64,000 bases of DNA, taken from the NCBI GenBank assembly GCA_903873905.1, contig CAIQQJ010000106.1, positions 35,964 to 99,963 on the forward strand. Reading direction: 5' to 3'. A model generated the notes under the pieces. That model ran no database searches. It was not told the origin of the DNA and saw only the letters and a list, made by a program, of their open reading frames with translations. The position numbers and the translations under genes are program-made. This DNA is from an uncultured Flavobacteriales bacterium (GTDB lineage Bacteria > Bacteroidota > Bacteroidia > Palsa-965). Positions 43,830 through 51,702 of the stretch are shown in pieces. The stretch's first letter is position 1, and every line of letters starts with the position of its first letter.

Positions 43830-45215
43830 ATGAAAACAATTACCAAATTTCTACTCGCCCTCTCCCCCGCGATTCTTCTCAGCGCTTCGGTGGCGCATGC
43901 AACATGCACACCGGGATATACCTGGTCACAAAACACCAATAACGTGATCACATTTGCAAACACATCGACACCGATTGTTGCAAATTCAACATTCTTCATG
44001 TGGAATTTCGGCGACAGTCAGAACGATTACACACAAAACCCCGTGCATACTTACAGTGCACCAGGAACCTATATGGTTTGCATGACCATGCTCGATTCAC
44101 TGTCAAGTTGTACAGCGACTTTCTGTGATTCCGTAACGGTTTATGGAAACGTATTGTGTAATATTTCTGTTGCTGCAACTGTATCAAGTCTTCCAAGCTG
44201 TCCTGCATGCATCGATGGTTCAGCTTATGCAACAGTGACTGGAGGAACCGCTCCATTTACGTTTACCTGGAGCGATGGGGAAAACACACAATCGGCAATA
44301 GCACTTGGAACGGGCACCTATACCGTTTGTGTTACGGATGCAAATGGTTGTAACGCATGCACCACAGTAACTGTTTCCACACAAAACAATGCCTGCAACG
44401 CTTCTTTCACTTGGTCGCAATCACAGAACAACATTGTTGACTTTGTAAATACATCTACAAACGCAAACAATAATGCTTCAATGTACTATTGGAATTTCGG
44501 CGATGGTAATTATGCAACAACGGCTACGGCTACCAACGTTTCAAATAACTATTTGAATCCTGGTAACTATACAGTTTGCCTTTACTTCTACGATTCGCTG
44601 AGTTCATGCAACAATTATTTCTGCGATTCAATTACAGTTTATGGAAATTCAAATCCAACACCATGTAATGCAAACTTCGTGATCTATCCTGATTCTATTA
44701 ATACAAATCAAGCTTGGGTTTACAATTTATCTACTGGTGGACCAAACATGACCTACTACTGGTCATGGGGTGATAATACATTTGATACGATCCCTTATCC
44801 ATCACACATTTACTCCTCAACTGGATCCTATAACATTTGTCTTGTGGTTACCGATGTTGCAAACAATTGTTCCGATACCATGTGTCAATTGCTTTGGGTT
44901 CCACGTTTGTCAGAACAAGCAGCAAGCAATCCATATTATGTGAATGTGCTTCCTAATCCAACCGGAATTCAAGAACAAGTTCAAGTATCATGGAGTTTGT
45001 TTCCAAATCCAACTTCAACAGAACTTACTATCAAAACAGATTTCACTTTGCAAGGAAAAAAATATCGCATCCTTGATATCGCTGGAAGAACTGTCATCTC
45101 CAATACAATTAATGGAAACAAAATCGATGTCAATTCACTTGACAATGGAATGTATATCCTGCAAATTGAAAATAATAAAGGGGTTTATTCTGCTCAACGT
45201 TTTATGAAAGACTAA
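43830..45215 (+). CDS. PKD-domain T9SS type A surface protein
   Basis: A secreted protein of 461 residues. A signal peptide (FLLALSPAILLSASVAHA) precedes three PKD domains, marked by MWNFGDSQNDYTQNPVHTYS, YWNFGDGNYATT and YWSWGDNTFDTIPYPSHIYS. An SprB-like repeat (SCPACIDGSAYATVTGGTAP ... CVTDANGCNACTT) lies between the first and second. The C-terminus is a type A sorting domain (SWSLFPNPTSTELTIKTDF ... LDNGMYILQIENNKG). It is probably an adhesive surface protein. A strong hairpin at 45235-45264 follows. Confidence 0.88.
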   Translation: MKTITKFLLALSPAILLSASVAHATCTPGYTWSQNTNNVITFANTSTPIVANSTFFMWNFGDSQNDYTQNPVHTYSAPGTYMVCMTMLDSLSSCTATFCDSVTVYGNVLCNISVAATVSSLPSCPACIDGSAYATVTGGTAPFTFTWSDGENTQSAIALGTGTYTVCVTDANGCNACTTVTVSTQNNACNASFTWSQSQNNIVDFVNTSTNANNNASMYYWNFGDGNYATTATATNVSNNYLNPGNYTVCLYFYDSLSSCNNYFCDSITVYGNSNPTPCNANFVIYPDSINTNQAWVYNLSTGGPNMTYYWSWGDNTFDTIPYPSHIYSSTGSYNICLVVTDVANNCSDTMCQLLWVPRLSEQAASNPYYVNVLPNPTGIQEQVQVSWSLFPNPTSTELTIKTDFTLQGKKYRILDIAGRTVISNTINGNKIDVNSLDNGMYILQIENNKGVYSAQRFMKD

Positions 45216-45234
45216 AATCCTTCGTGTTGGTTTG

Positions 45235-45264
45235 CAACGGCTCCTCATGCTTGAGGGGCCGTTG
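45235..45264 (+). terminator. Strong hairpin after the PKD protein gene
   Basis: CAACGGCTCCTCA pairs with TGAGGGGCCGTTG, 13 bp including one G-T pair, loop TGCT. There is no T-run after it; the next bases begin a REP palindrome. It may act with the REP to end transcription. Confidence 0.65.
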
Positions 45265-45266
45265 CT

Positions 45267-45290
45267 GTGTCGGGCCTTCAGACCCGACAC
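45267..45290. repeat. REP palindrome next to the RAYT gene
   Basis: GTGTCGGGCC-TTCA-GACCCGACAC, one G-T pair. Partial word CCCGACAC follows at 45296-45303. Same family as 45976-45997 and 46106-46129. Confidence 0.85.
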
Positions 45291-45345
45291 TACTTCCCGA
45301 CACTACTTTTAACTCTATTATCACTTCATAAATACCATCCTCGTT

Positions 45346-45888
45346 TCAAATAATCTCCGAACAATGAAGAATCGGAATTTTAGGTACCTCTCCATTAATA
45401 TAAAATGCCGCGCTCGAATCCTCATATTCCCAAACAGAAGAACATAATTCCTTTCGAACTGGATTGGAATGGATATAGTTCAGTTTTTGCAAAAGCGTTT
45501 TTTCCTTAGTCAAATGAAAATCATGAAATCGATCTTGCCAGATTTTTATTTTTTGTTTTCGATGAACAAATTGAATTGAATCAATCAATTCCTGATTATT
45601 ACTTTCAAAAATATAATCTCTGATTTTTATTGATGTGTATTTCTTAAAATCCCTCATATATTCAATGAGCTTGTTTTCCACTTTGAAATAACAAATAAAA
45701 TGAATGTGATTAGGCATCCATACATAGGAAATGATTTCACAAACATATTTTTCATTCACAAATTTCATTGCATCATATAATATCTTCTTGCATTCATCAT
45801 CTTCCAATAAAGGCAAAAATTTATGGCAAGTAGTGGTCACAAAAAAACAATGGTAATCGAGTAACAAAGTTCTTCCACGAAGTCCCAT
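45346..45888 (-). CDS. REP-associated tyrosine transposase (RAYT), Y1/HUH family
   Basis: A single-strand transposase of 180 residues in the TnpA-REP group. The HUH metal-binding motif is in MPNHIHFICY, and the nucleophilic Tyr is in KLNYIHSNPVRKEL, the family's typical YIHxNPV signature. It opens with MGLRGRTLLLDYHCFFVTTT. RAYTs recognise and cut REP hairpins; the TGTCGGGTC palindromes on both sides are its obvious substrates. The gene appears intact and is not flanked by IS ends. The right REP cluster lies upstream of it. Confidence 0.93.
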   Translation of the reverse strand: MGLRGRTLLLDYHCFFVTTTCHKFLPLLEDDECKKILYDAMKFVNEKYVCEIISYVWMPNHIHFICYFKVENKLIEYMRDFKKYTSIKIRDYIFESNNQELIDSIQFVHRKQKIKIWQDRFHDFHLTKEKTLLQKLNYIHSNPVRKELCSSVWEYEDSSAAFYINGEVPKIPILHCSEII

Positions 45889-45975
45889 GAAATTTTATTT
45901 AGGGCAAATCTAACAAGTGGAAAACTGTTAGTCATTTGTAATTGATTAGAATGGAGGGGGACTTCAGTTCGGGGA

Positions 45976-45997
45976 TGTCGGGTCGGAAGACCCGACA
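45976..45997. repeat. REP palindrome
   Basis: TGTCGGGTC-GGAA-GACCCGACA, a perfect 9-bp stem, 88 nt upstream of the RAYT start codon. Confidence 0.88.
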
Positions 45998-46105
45998 CCA
46001 CTTCGCACATGCGTGCTGCGTGGTTCAAGGTGATTCCCATGAAATCAGCATAAATCATTCCACTAACATTTACAAGGACAAAGGTATTCTTCATCACGCG
46101 AAGCG

Positions 46106-46185
46106 GTGTCGGGTCTTCCGACCCGACACTTTACATTCCGACCCGACACTTTACATTCCGACTCGACACTTTACGACCTGACACT
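46106..46185. repeat. REP palindrome followed by tandem half-REPs
   Basis: GTGTCGGGTC-TTCC-GACCCGACAC (46106-46129) is a perfect 10-bp hairpin. From 46118 a 20-bp unit CCGACCCGACACTTTACATT is repeated exactly once more (46138-46157), then in changed form (46158-46174, CCGACTCGACACTTTAC) and again as GACCTGACACT. The array runs to 7 nt before the stop codon of the MBL hydrolase gene. Confidence 0.88.
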
Positions 46186-46191
46186 CATATA

Positions 46192-47184
46192 TTACAAATG
46201 AATCTTCTCTCCAACAGCAGGCAAAATCAAATTGCCTTTCAATTTTTCTTCCAAATGCAATTGGGAAATAGTGCGAGACGGTTCTCCAATCGGCTCATCC
46301 GATAAATCATAAGTGCCGTGGTGCATGGGAATGAAATTTTTCGCTTTCAACATGTGAAAAGCTTCCATTGCCTCATCAGGTCCGATATGTGCATCTTTCA
46401 TGATGTAATCGGGTTTGAAAGCACCAATCGGCATGAAGGCATGTTGAATTTCAGGAAACAAATTTCCAATTTCAGTGAAGTGATTATCGAACGCTGTATC
46501 ACCAGCGAAATAAATGGATTGTTTTTCAGAACCAATCCAGAAACTTCCCCATAATTCCCGATTGGTATCATGCGTGAAGCGTCTATTCCAATGTTTCGCA
46601 GGAAGAAAAACAACGCGCAATCCATCGGAAGTTTCAAGATTGTATTCCTGATACCAACCGGCTTCTGTAATGTTTTTCGCACCAATTTTCTCAAGCAATT
46701 TTTCCATTCTCAGGGGAACTAAAAAATGAACGTTTGGATTTATTTCCAAAATCGATTGAACACTTTTCTGATCAAAATGATCACGGTGAGAATGAGAAAA
46801 TAAAATATAATCGAGATTTTTTATTGCGGAAAATTCAAATGGTGAAGAAACCAATCGTTTTGTTCCAGGCAAACTGCGCAAACAAGGATCCGTCAATATC
46901 GATTTCCCTGCAACGCGAAAAAGAAAAGATGCATGACCCAACCAGGAAAATGCATCAAGCTCAGAATCGAAAATGGAATGATCCGGTTTTATTTGCAAGC
47001 GGAATTGATCCGCCTTTTTCTCTGCACGTTGCGGATTGGCAGAAAACATCCACTTCATCACTTTTGAAAATCCGATTGGACCCGCCCCTTCCGTATTCAC
47101 AAATTTTCCATTGACAAGTTCATTGCCTTGAAAATTTTCCTTGATGAATTTGAGATCTGGATTGAATTGAAATTCCTTTTGCAT
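46192..47184 (-). CDS. MBL-fold metallo-hydrolase (UlaG/NAPE-PLD-like)
   Basis: A cytosolic metallo-beta-lactamase-fold hydrolase of 330 residues. The metal motifs are FSHSHRDHFD (HxHxDH), YFAGDTAFD and PMHHGTYDLSDE. LGHASFLFRVAGKSILTDPC is the opening typical of the UlaG/NAPE-PLD-like group (lactonases, phosphodiesterases). The substrate is unknown. It lies 80 nt downstream of hemB on the same strand and may be read through with the heme genes. Confidence 0.88.
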   Translation of the reverse strand: MQKEFQFNPDLKFIKENFQGNELVNGKFVNTEGAGPIGFSKVMKWMFSANPQRAEKKADQFRLQIKPDHSIFDSELDAFSWLGHASFLFRVAGKSILTDPCLRSLPGTKRLVSSPFEFSAIKNLDYILFSHSHRDHFDQKSVQSILEINPNVHFLVPLRMEKLLEKIGAKNITEAGWYQEYNLETSDGLRVVFLPAKHWNRRFTHDTNRELWGSFWIGSEKQSIYFAGDTAFDNHFTEIGNLFPEIQHAFMPIGAFKPDYIMKDAHIGPDEAMEAFHMLKAKNFIPMHHGTYDLSDEPIGEPSRTISQLHLEEKLKGNLILPAVGEKIHL

Positions 47185-47264
47185 GAGAATGTGTTACAAG
47201 CACATAGTCGTTTGATCGTACTGAGATATTGTATTGTCAGTTCTTCATACCCGACGAAAATGCG

Positions 47265-48269
47265 CTACAACCAGCCTTTCTCAACAATGTCTCTCGCATG
47301 ATACGTGATGATGATGTCAGCGCCCGCACGTGTGAACGCAGTCATATTTTCCATCACAATTTTTTGCTCATCAATGTATCCTGCCGCTGCTGCAGTTTTC
47401 ACCATCGTATATTCTCCTGAAACATTATAACATGCTACTGGTAACAATACACTTTCTTTCACACGTTGAATGATGTCCAAATAAGCCAATGCAGGTTTTA
47501 CCATTATGATATCAGCACCCTCTTCTTCATCCAACAAAGCTTCACGCACGGTTTCATTTCCATTGCGCGCATCCATCTGATACGATTTGCGATCACCCGA
47601 TTGCGGAGCGGAATCTGCAGCTTCACGAAATGGTCCGTAATAAGCAGAAGCAAATTTCACCGCATACGACATGATGCCCGTATTCACAAAACCATTCTCA
47701 TCCAATTTATTTCTCATTGCGCCAATGCGTCCGTCCATCATGTCTGAAGGCGCAACCATATCCGCACCTGCTTGTGCATGCGACAAGGCCATCTTACAAA
47801 GCAATTCAACAGACAAATCATTATCTACAACCGATAACTTCTCCCCTCTCCCCTGGAGAGGGGCCGGGGGTGAGGTCAAAATTCCACAATGACCATGTGT
47901 GGTGTAAGCACAAACACAAACATCCGTAATCACAAACAAATCATCGCCAAAAGTTTTTTTCAAAACACTCACCGCACCAGGAACAATACTTTCTTTTCCA
48001 TAAGCGGAACTTCCATCCGCAGTTTTCGGTTCTCCAACTCCGAACAACAAAAGTTTATTGATGCCAACTTTCAATCCCGCTTCCACATCTTTCAAAAGTG
48101 TGTCCACCGAAAAATGATTGATCCCCGGCATCGCGGCAATCGGATGTTTCACATTTTGCCCGTGCGTAACGAAATACGGATAAATGAATTGATCCTTGCT
48201 CAAGCGCGTTTCCGCAACAAGATTTCGGATGATGGAATTTTTACGAGTTCTACGTGGACGTTGGTTCAT
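47265..48269 (-). CDS. hemB: Delta-aminolevulinic acid dehydratase (porphobilinogen synthase) with an in-frame insertion
   Basis: HemB condenses two 5-aminolevulinate molecules into porphobilinogen. This copy has 334 residues. The zinc cysteines are C118, C120 and C128 (TDVCVCAYTTHGHCG), and one Schiff-base Lys is in MVKPALAYLD. Directly after HGHCGI the protein reads LTSPPAPLQGRGEKLSVV before DNDLSVELL, about 12 residues longer than other HemBs I can recall at this point. The extra DNA is a palindrome also found twice at 7256-7405. Both flanks are normal and the frame is kept, so the enzyme is probably active. It belongs to a minus-strand heme cluster with hemA and hemCD. Confidence 0.94.
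   Translation of the reverse strand: MNQRPRRTRKNSIIRNLVAETRLSKDQFIYPYFVTHGQNVKHPIAAMPGINHFSVDTLLKDVEAGLKVGINKLLLFGVGEPKTADGSSAYGKESIVPGAVSVLKKTFGDDLFVITDVCVCAYTTHGHCGILTSPPAPLQGRGEKLSVVDNDLSVELLCKMALSHAQAGADMVAPSDMMDGRIGAMRNKLDENGFVNTGIMSYAVKFASAYYGPFREAADSAPQSGDRKSYQMDARNGNETVREALLDEEEGADIIMVKPALAYLDIIQRVKESVLLPVACYNVSGEYTMVKTAAAAGYIDEQKIVMENMTAFTRAGADIIITYHARDIVEKGWL
47843..47863. repeat. Palindromic element in frame inside hemB
   Basis: CCCCTCTCC-CCT-GGAGAGGGG, the same 9-bp stem as at 7256-7276 and 7385-7405. It is flanked by GGGGGTGAGGTC as in the intergenic family. It encodes part of the PPAPLQGRG insertion of HemB. Confidence 0.9.
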
Positions 48270-48282
48270 GATGATAAAATTT

Positions 48283-48565
48283 AATTCAAAATTAAGAATT
48301 CACAATTCACAATTATTATGGCGTGTCCCTACGGGTCGGGCTTTACGCTGCAAGTCCTCGCTACGCTGTGGGCTTTCCGCTTCAATCCCTCACGCATTAA
48401 TAAAATATTTCTATCCCATCGTCCACCGTAGCTAATTCAGCGTAGGTGGACTCACGCAAAAAATGATTGCCATCCCAACAATTCTGTTGGGAACACAAAG
48501 GCACAGCGCTTGAAAATCTGCACATCTGAAATTTGCACATCTGCACATCTGAAATCTGCACATCA
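48283..48565. repeat. Spacer of dispersed repeat modules
   Basis: No gene is supported. AATTCACAATTCACAATTA words (to 48313) are followed by the modular repeat (48316-48397: CGGGTCGGGCTTTACGCTGC, TGTGGGCTTTCCGCTTCAAT, CCCTCACGC). A hairpin of GTCCACC/GGTGGAC (48421-48451), a hairpin TCCCAACA/TGTTGGGA (48473-48492) and CTGCACATCTGAAATTTGC-type words (48518-48563) come next. The array ends at the hemCD stop codon. Confidence 0.7.
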
Positions 48566-50134
48566 TTATTTTTTTTCCGACAAGGCATTAAAAACAGATT
48601 GACACAAACCCGCATCATCAAAAGTTGCAGGTGAATAATACGAATGAAATCCTTTTTCCTTCAAGGTGCTTCCCGTCGCATGTCCCATCGCAACAATTTT
48701 TTGCTTCGGTGAAATTTTCTTTTTTGAAAGATATGCATCCAAATTGCTTGGACTGGTGAAAACCAAAATGTCACTCTCAGGAAGATCATCCACCGGTTGT
48801 GAAATGGTTTCGTAAACAACCAAATCAATCACCGTTGCATTCGGTAATTGTTGCTGAACGGTTTTCATGCTTCCTTTCGCTTGCGGAAACAAAACCTTGC
48901 TTCTTCCTGCAACAGCGCCAAATTGTTTTGCGGTAATTCGTGTATCATTTCCTCCGCCAATAAAATCAGCACGCAAATTGAATTTTCTCAATTCATCTGA
49001 GGTTGCCTTCCCAACAGCGGCGATTTTCATTCCTTCTTTCAATTTTGTCTGACCAAGAAAATGTCGCACCGCATGTTTGCTCGAGAAGAAAACCCAGTCC
49101 GAATCGGGAATGTTTTTCAAGACAATGCGATTGATTTCTATCAAAGCTCTTCCGAAAACGTCACACCCATTATCTTTCAACACTTGAAAAAAGAAATCAT
49201 CTTCACGCAAATCACGTGTGATATAAACCGATGCAGGTTTCACATCGCGAATCTTTTCAACAATACGTTCTGCAATTGTTTCCGGCTTTCTTGTTTCTGT
49301 GTAATGCACACGCAATGGTTTATCCCATTCATCCGACATTGCCGACCAAACTTTAAATGTCCCCTCTTCCATTTCACAATAAACACCAAGCGGCATATGA
49401 CAACCACCTTCAAATAAATTCAAAATTTTCCTTTCAATGCCAATACATTCTTGCACATCTGGATGATGGAGTTTTTGCAATGCAGCAATCAATTCGTTGT
49501 CATTCTCACGCGCTTGCAATGCAAGTACGCCTTGCGCAGGCGCAGGAACAAATTCATACGGATCCAATTCCTCCACATGCAAACCATCCAAATTTATTTT
49601 CAGTCTTTCAACACCGGCTGCTGCAAGCATGATGGCATCGTATTGTCCTTCGCGCAATTTGTTGATGCGTGTCGGAACGTTTCCACGCAAATCTTTCAAT
49701 TCAATATCCGGACGATATGCAAGCAATTGCACTTTTCTGCGAGCTGAAGAAGTTCCAATGATGGCATTTTTCTTGAATCGGAATTTCTTTTTTAAATCAA
49801 CTGATTCTTTCCGAATCAAAATCAATTCTTTTGGATTTTCCCTATAGGAAACCGCTGCAATCACCAAACCTTCTGGAGAAACCGTTGGCAAATCCTTGTG
49901 AGAATGCACTGCGAGATCGGCTTCCTTATTTAAAAGCGCTTCTTCAATTTCCTTGGTAAAAAATCCTTTTCCCTCGAGTTTGTCGAGTGAAAGATGTTGA
50001 ACAATATCACCCTGGGTTTTATAAATCCGTATTTCAGATTGAATTCCTATTTTTTTCAATTCTGCCTGAACAAAATTCGCTTGCCAAAGTGCAAGTTCAC
50101 TTCCACGCGACGCAATAATGATTGGAGTTTTCAT
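48566..50134 (-). CDS. Hydroxymethylbilane synthase / uroporphyrinogen-III synthase fusion
   Basis: A two-domain heme enzyme of 522 residues. The N-terminal HemC domain (about 1-300) has IASRGSELALWQANFVQ, VHSHKDLPT, GTSSARRKVQLLAYRPD and the dipyrromethane Cys in FEGGCHMPLG. The C-terminal HemD domain (about 305-522) is divergent but carries the usual VFFSSKHAVRHFL, AAVGKATSDEL and VFTSPSNLDAYL segments. The fusion links chain assembly and ring closure of the tetrapyrrole. ATG 50134 (MKTPIIIASRG) is chosen over the TTG at 50143. It lies between hemA and hemB. Confidence 0.93.
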   Translation of the reverse strand: MKTPIIIASRGSELALWQANFVQAELKKIGIQSEIRIYKTQGDIVQHLSLDKLEGKGFFTKEIEEALLNKEADLAVHSHKDLPTVSPEGLVIAAVSYRENPKELILIRKESVDLKKKFRFKKNAIIGTSSARRKVQLLAYRPDIELKDLRGNVPTRINKLREGQYDAIMLAAAGVERLKINLDGLHVEELDPYEFVPAPAQGVLALQARENDNELIAALQKLHHPDVQECIGIERKILNLFEGGCHMPLGVYCEMEEGTFKVWSAMSDEWDKPLRVHYTETRKPETIAERIVEKIRDVKPASVYITRDLREDDFFFQVLKDNGCDVFGRALIEINRIVLKNIPDSDWVFFSSKHAVRHFLGQTKLKEGMKIAAVGKATSDELRKFNLRADFIGGGNDTRITAKQFGAVAGRSKVLFPQAKGSMKTVQQQLPNATVIDLVVYETISQPVDDLPESDILVFTSPSNLDAYLSKKKISPKQKIVAMGHATGSTLKEKGFHSYYSPATFDDAGLCQSVFNALSEKK

Positions 50135-50149
50135 ACTAAACAAAATGGG

Positions 50150-50261
50150 TATTGAGTATTGGGTATTTAGTATTGAGTAAACTGGAAATGATGTTTTGAA
50201 TTGGAGTAATCATTTTTGAAATCAACCTCTTAATTGTCATCTCAATACCCAATACTCAATA
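50150..50261. repeat. 18-bp inverted repeat between hemA and hemCD
   Basis: TATTGAGTATTGGGTATT (50150-50167) and its perfect complement (50244-50261). Extra TATTGAG words are nearby. It lies in the spacer between the hemA stop and the hemCD start, so it could reduce read-through or stabilise one of the mRNAs. Confidence 0.8.
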
Positions 50262-50292
50262 CTTATGTCTCAGGATTATTCAAATAATAGAA

Positions 50293-51528
50293 TCAGTTCT
50301 GGCGAAATTCCTCTTCCAAAATTTCACGCGCCATTTTCATGGGTACACTGATGTATTTTTTCTCCACATAACTCAACACCTTTTCCAAAACTTCTTTTGA
50401 AACGGAATCCATCTGCTCAATTTCTTTTGCGAAGACGGAATTGATAGCGGTATCGTGAATTTCCTTAACCTTTTTTGGAACACTGGCTAAAGCAACTTGT
50501 ACTTGTCGTTGACGAAGTTCACCTCGAAATTCAAGAATGCTACTGTCAATAATCGCATTGCAAGCATCCAATTGATTTACGCGTTCTTTCAAATTTTCAT
50601 TTGCAACTTCTTGCAAATTATTTACAGCAATCAAATTCACATCATGATGTTCGAGTACTGCAGGATCAAGATCGTTTGGTACAGCGAGATCAATTACCAC
50701 TTTGCGGGAGCTGTCTTCACCGATAAGTGTGCGATAAATATCTTTTGTAATGATAATTTCTTCTGAGCCCGTACAAGTCACAATCACATCAAAACCTTGT
50801 TGATATTTCGGTAATGCGGAAAGTGGAAATGCCGTTCCCGTTAATTCTGATGCCAGTATTTCTGCATTGGAAAGTGTGCGGTTAAAAACAACAAAATCAG
50901 TAAAACCGTGTTTGCTCAAATAACGCGCCATGGCCGTATTGGTAACACCTGAACCAACAAAAAGTATTCGTGCATTCAAGGGAACATTTAAGTCGCGTAG
51001 TTTTCTGTAAGCAAGAGAAACAACTGAGACAGGATTTCTTGCAATATCCGTTTGTGTGTAAACTTTTTTCGCCGTTTCAATTGTTTTCTGAATCAGAATA
51101 CGAATGGTATCACCGGTAATTCCAAGTTTATGTGATTGATCGTATGCCTTTCTAACTTGTGTAATGATTTCACGTTCACCAACAACCAATGAATCAAGTG
51201 AGGCGGCAACATTTAGAATATGACGCAATGCATTTTCATCAGAATATAATTCTGAATGACTTGTTGCCTGCAAAATTGATTTTTTTTCAGAAGGACCAAA
51301 AAATGCAGTAAAAAATCTGGCTATGAAAGCAGCGTCTACAGTTTCATTCGTCACAAAAATAAATTCTACGCGATTACAAGTTGACAAATACATCAATTCC
51401 TGTAATCCGCAGGAAACTTTGGTGTGATGCAAAACATCATCACGACGATCATCGGAAAGATGATAACGACCAATCTCCTGCACACCAACGGTACGATGCG
51501 TAAGAGCTATAATGTGGATGTGTTGCAT
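50293..51528 (-). CDS. hemA: Glutamyl-tRNA reductase
   Basis: HemA reduces glutamyl-tRNA(Glu) to glutamate-1-semialdehyde, the first committed step of tetrapyrrole synthesis by the C5 route. This copy has 411 residues. The catalytic Cys is C51 in YLSTCNRVEF. Further motifs are SLVVGEREIITQVRKAY (tRNA/substrate domain) and the NADPH-binding VGSGVTNTAMARYLSKHG. A C-terminal helical dimerisation domain completes it. The first gene of the minus-strand hemA-hemCD-hemB cluster. The hemL gene is not in the window. Confidence 0.95.
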   Translation of the reverse strand: MQHIHIIALTHRTVGVQEIGRYHLSDDRRDDVLHHTKVSCGLQELMYLSTCNRVEFIFVTNETVDAAFIARFFTAFFGPSEKKSILQATSHSELYSDENALRHILNVAASLDSLVVGEREIITQVRKAYDQSHKLGITGDTIRILIQKTIETAKKVYTQTDIARNPVSVVSLAYRKLRDLNVPLNARILFVGSGVTNTAMARYLSKHGFTDFVVFNRTLSNAEILASELTGTAFPLSALPKYQQGFDVIVTCTGSEEIIITKDIYRTLIGEDSSRKVVIDLAVPNDLDPAVLEHHDVNLIAVNNLQEVANENLKERVNQLDACNAIIDSSILEFRGELRQRQVQVALASVPKKVKEIHDTAINSVFAKEIEQMDSVSKEVLEKVLSYVEKKYISVPMKMAREILEEEFRQN

Positions 51529-51702
51529 ATGAATTTTTAACTACACAAATTTCCTCCACTCAAGCCTTGTTTTTGTCAGGGTATTGTCAGGGCTCCACTT
51601 TTAAAATCAGTAAAAAACAAGATTAATATCATGAAATTCCTAAAAGACCATTCAATACCTGGGAAAATGTCCATTTCAAATCCTTTTGTAGATTTGTCAC
51701 GT

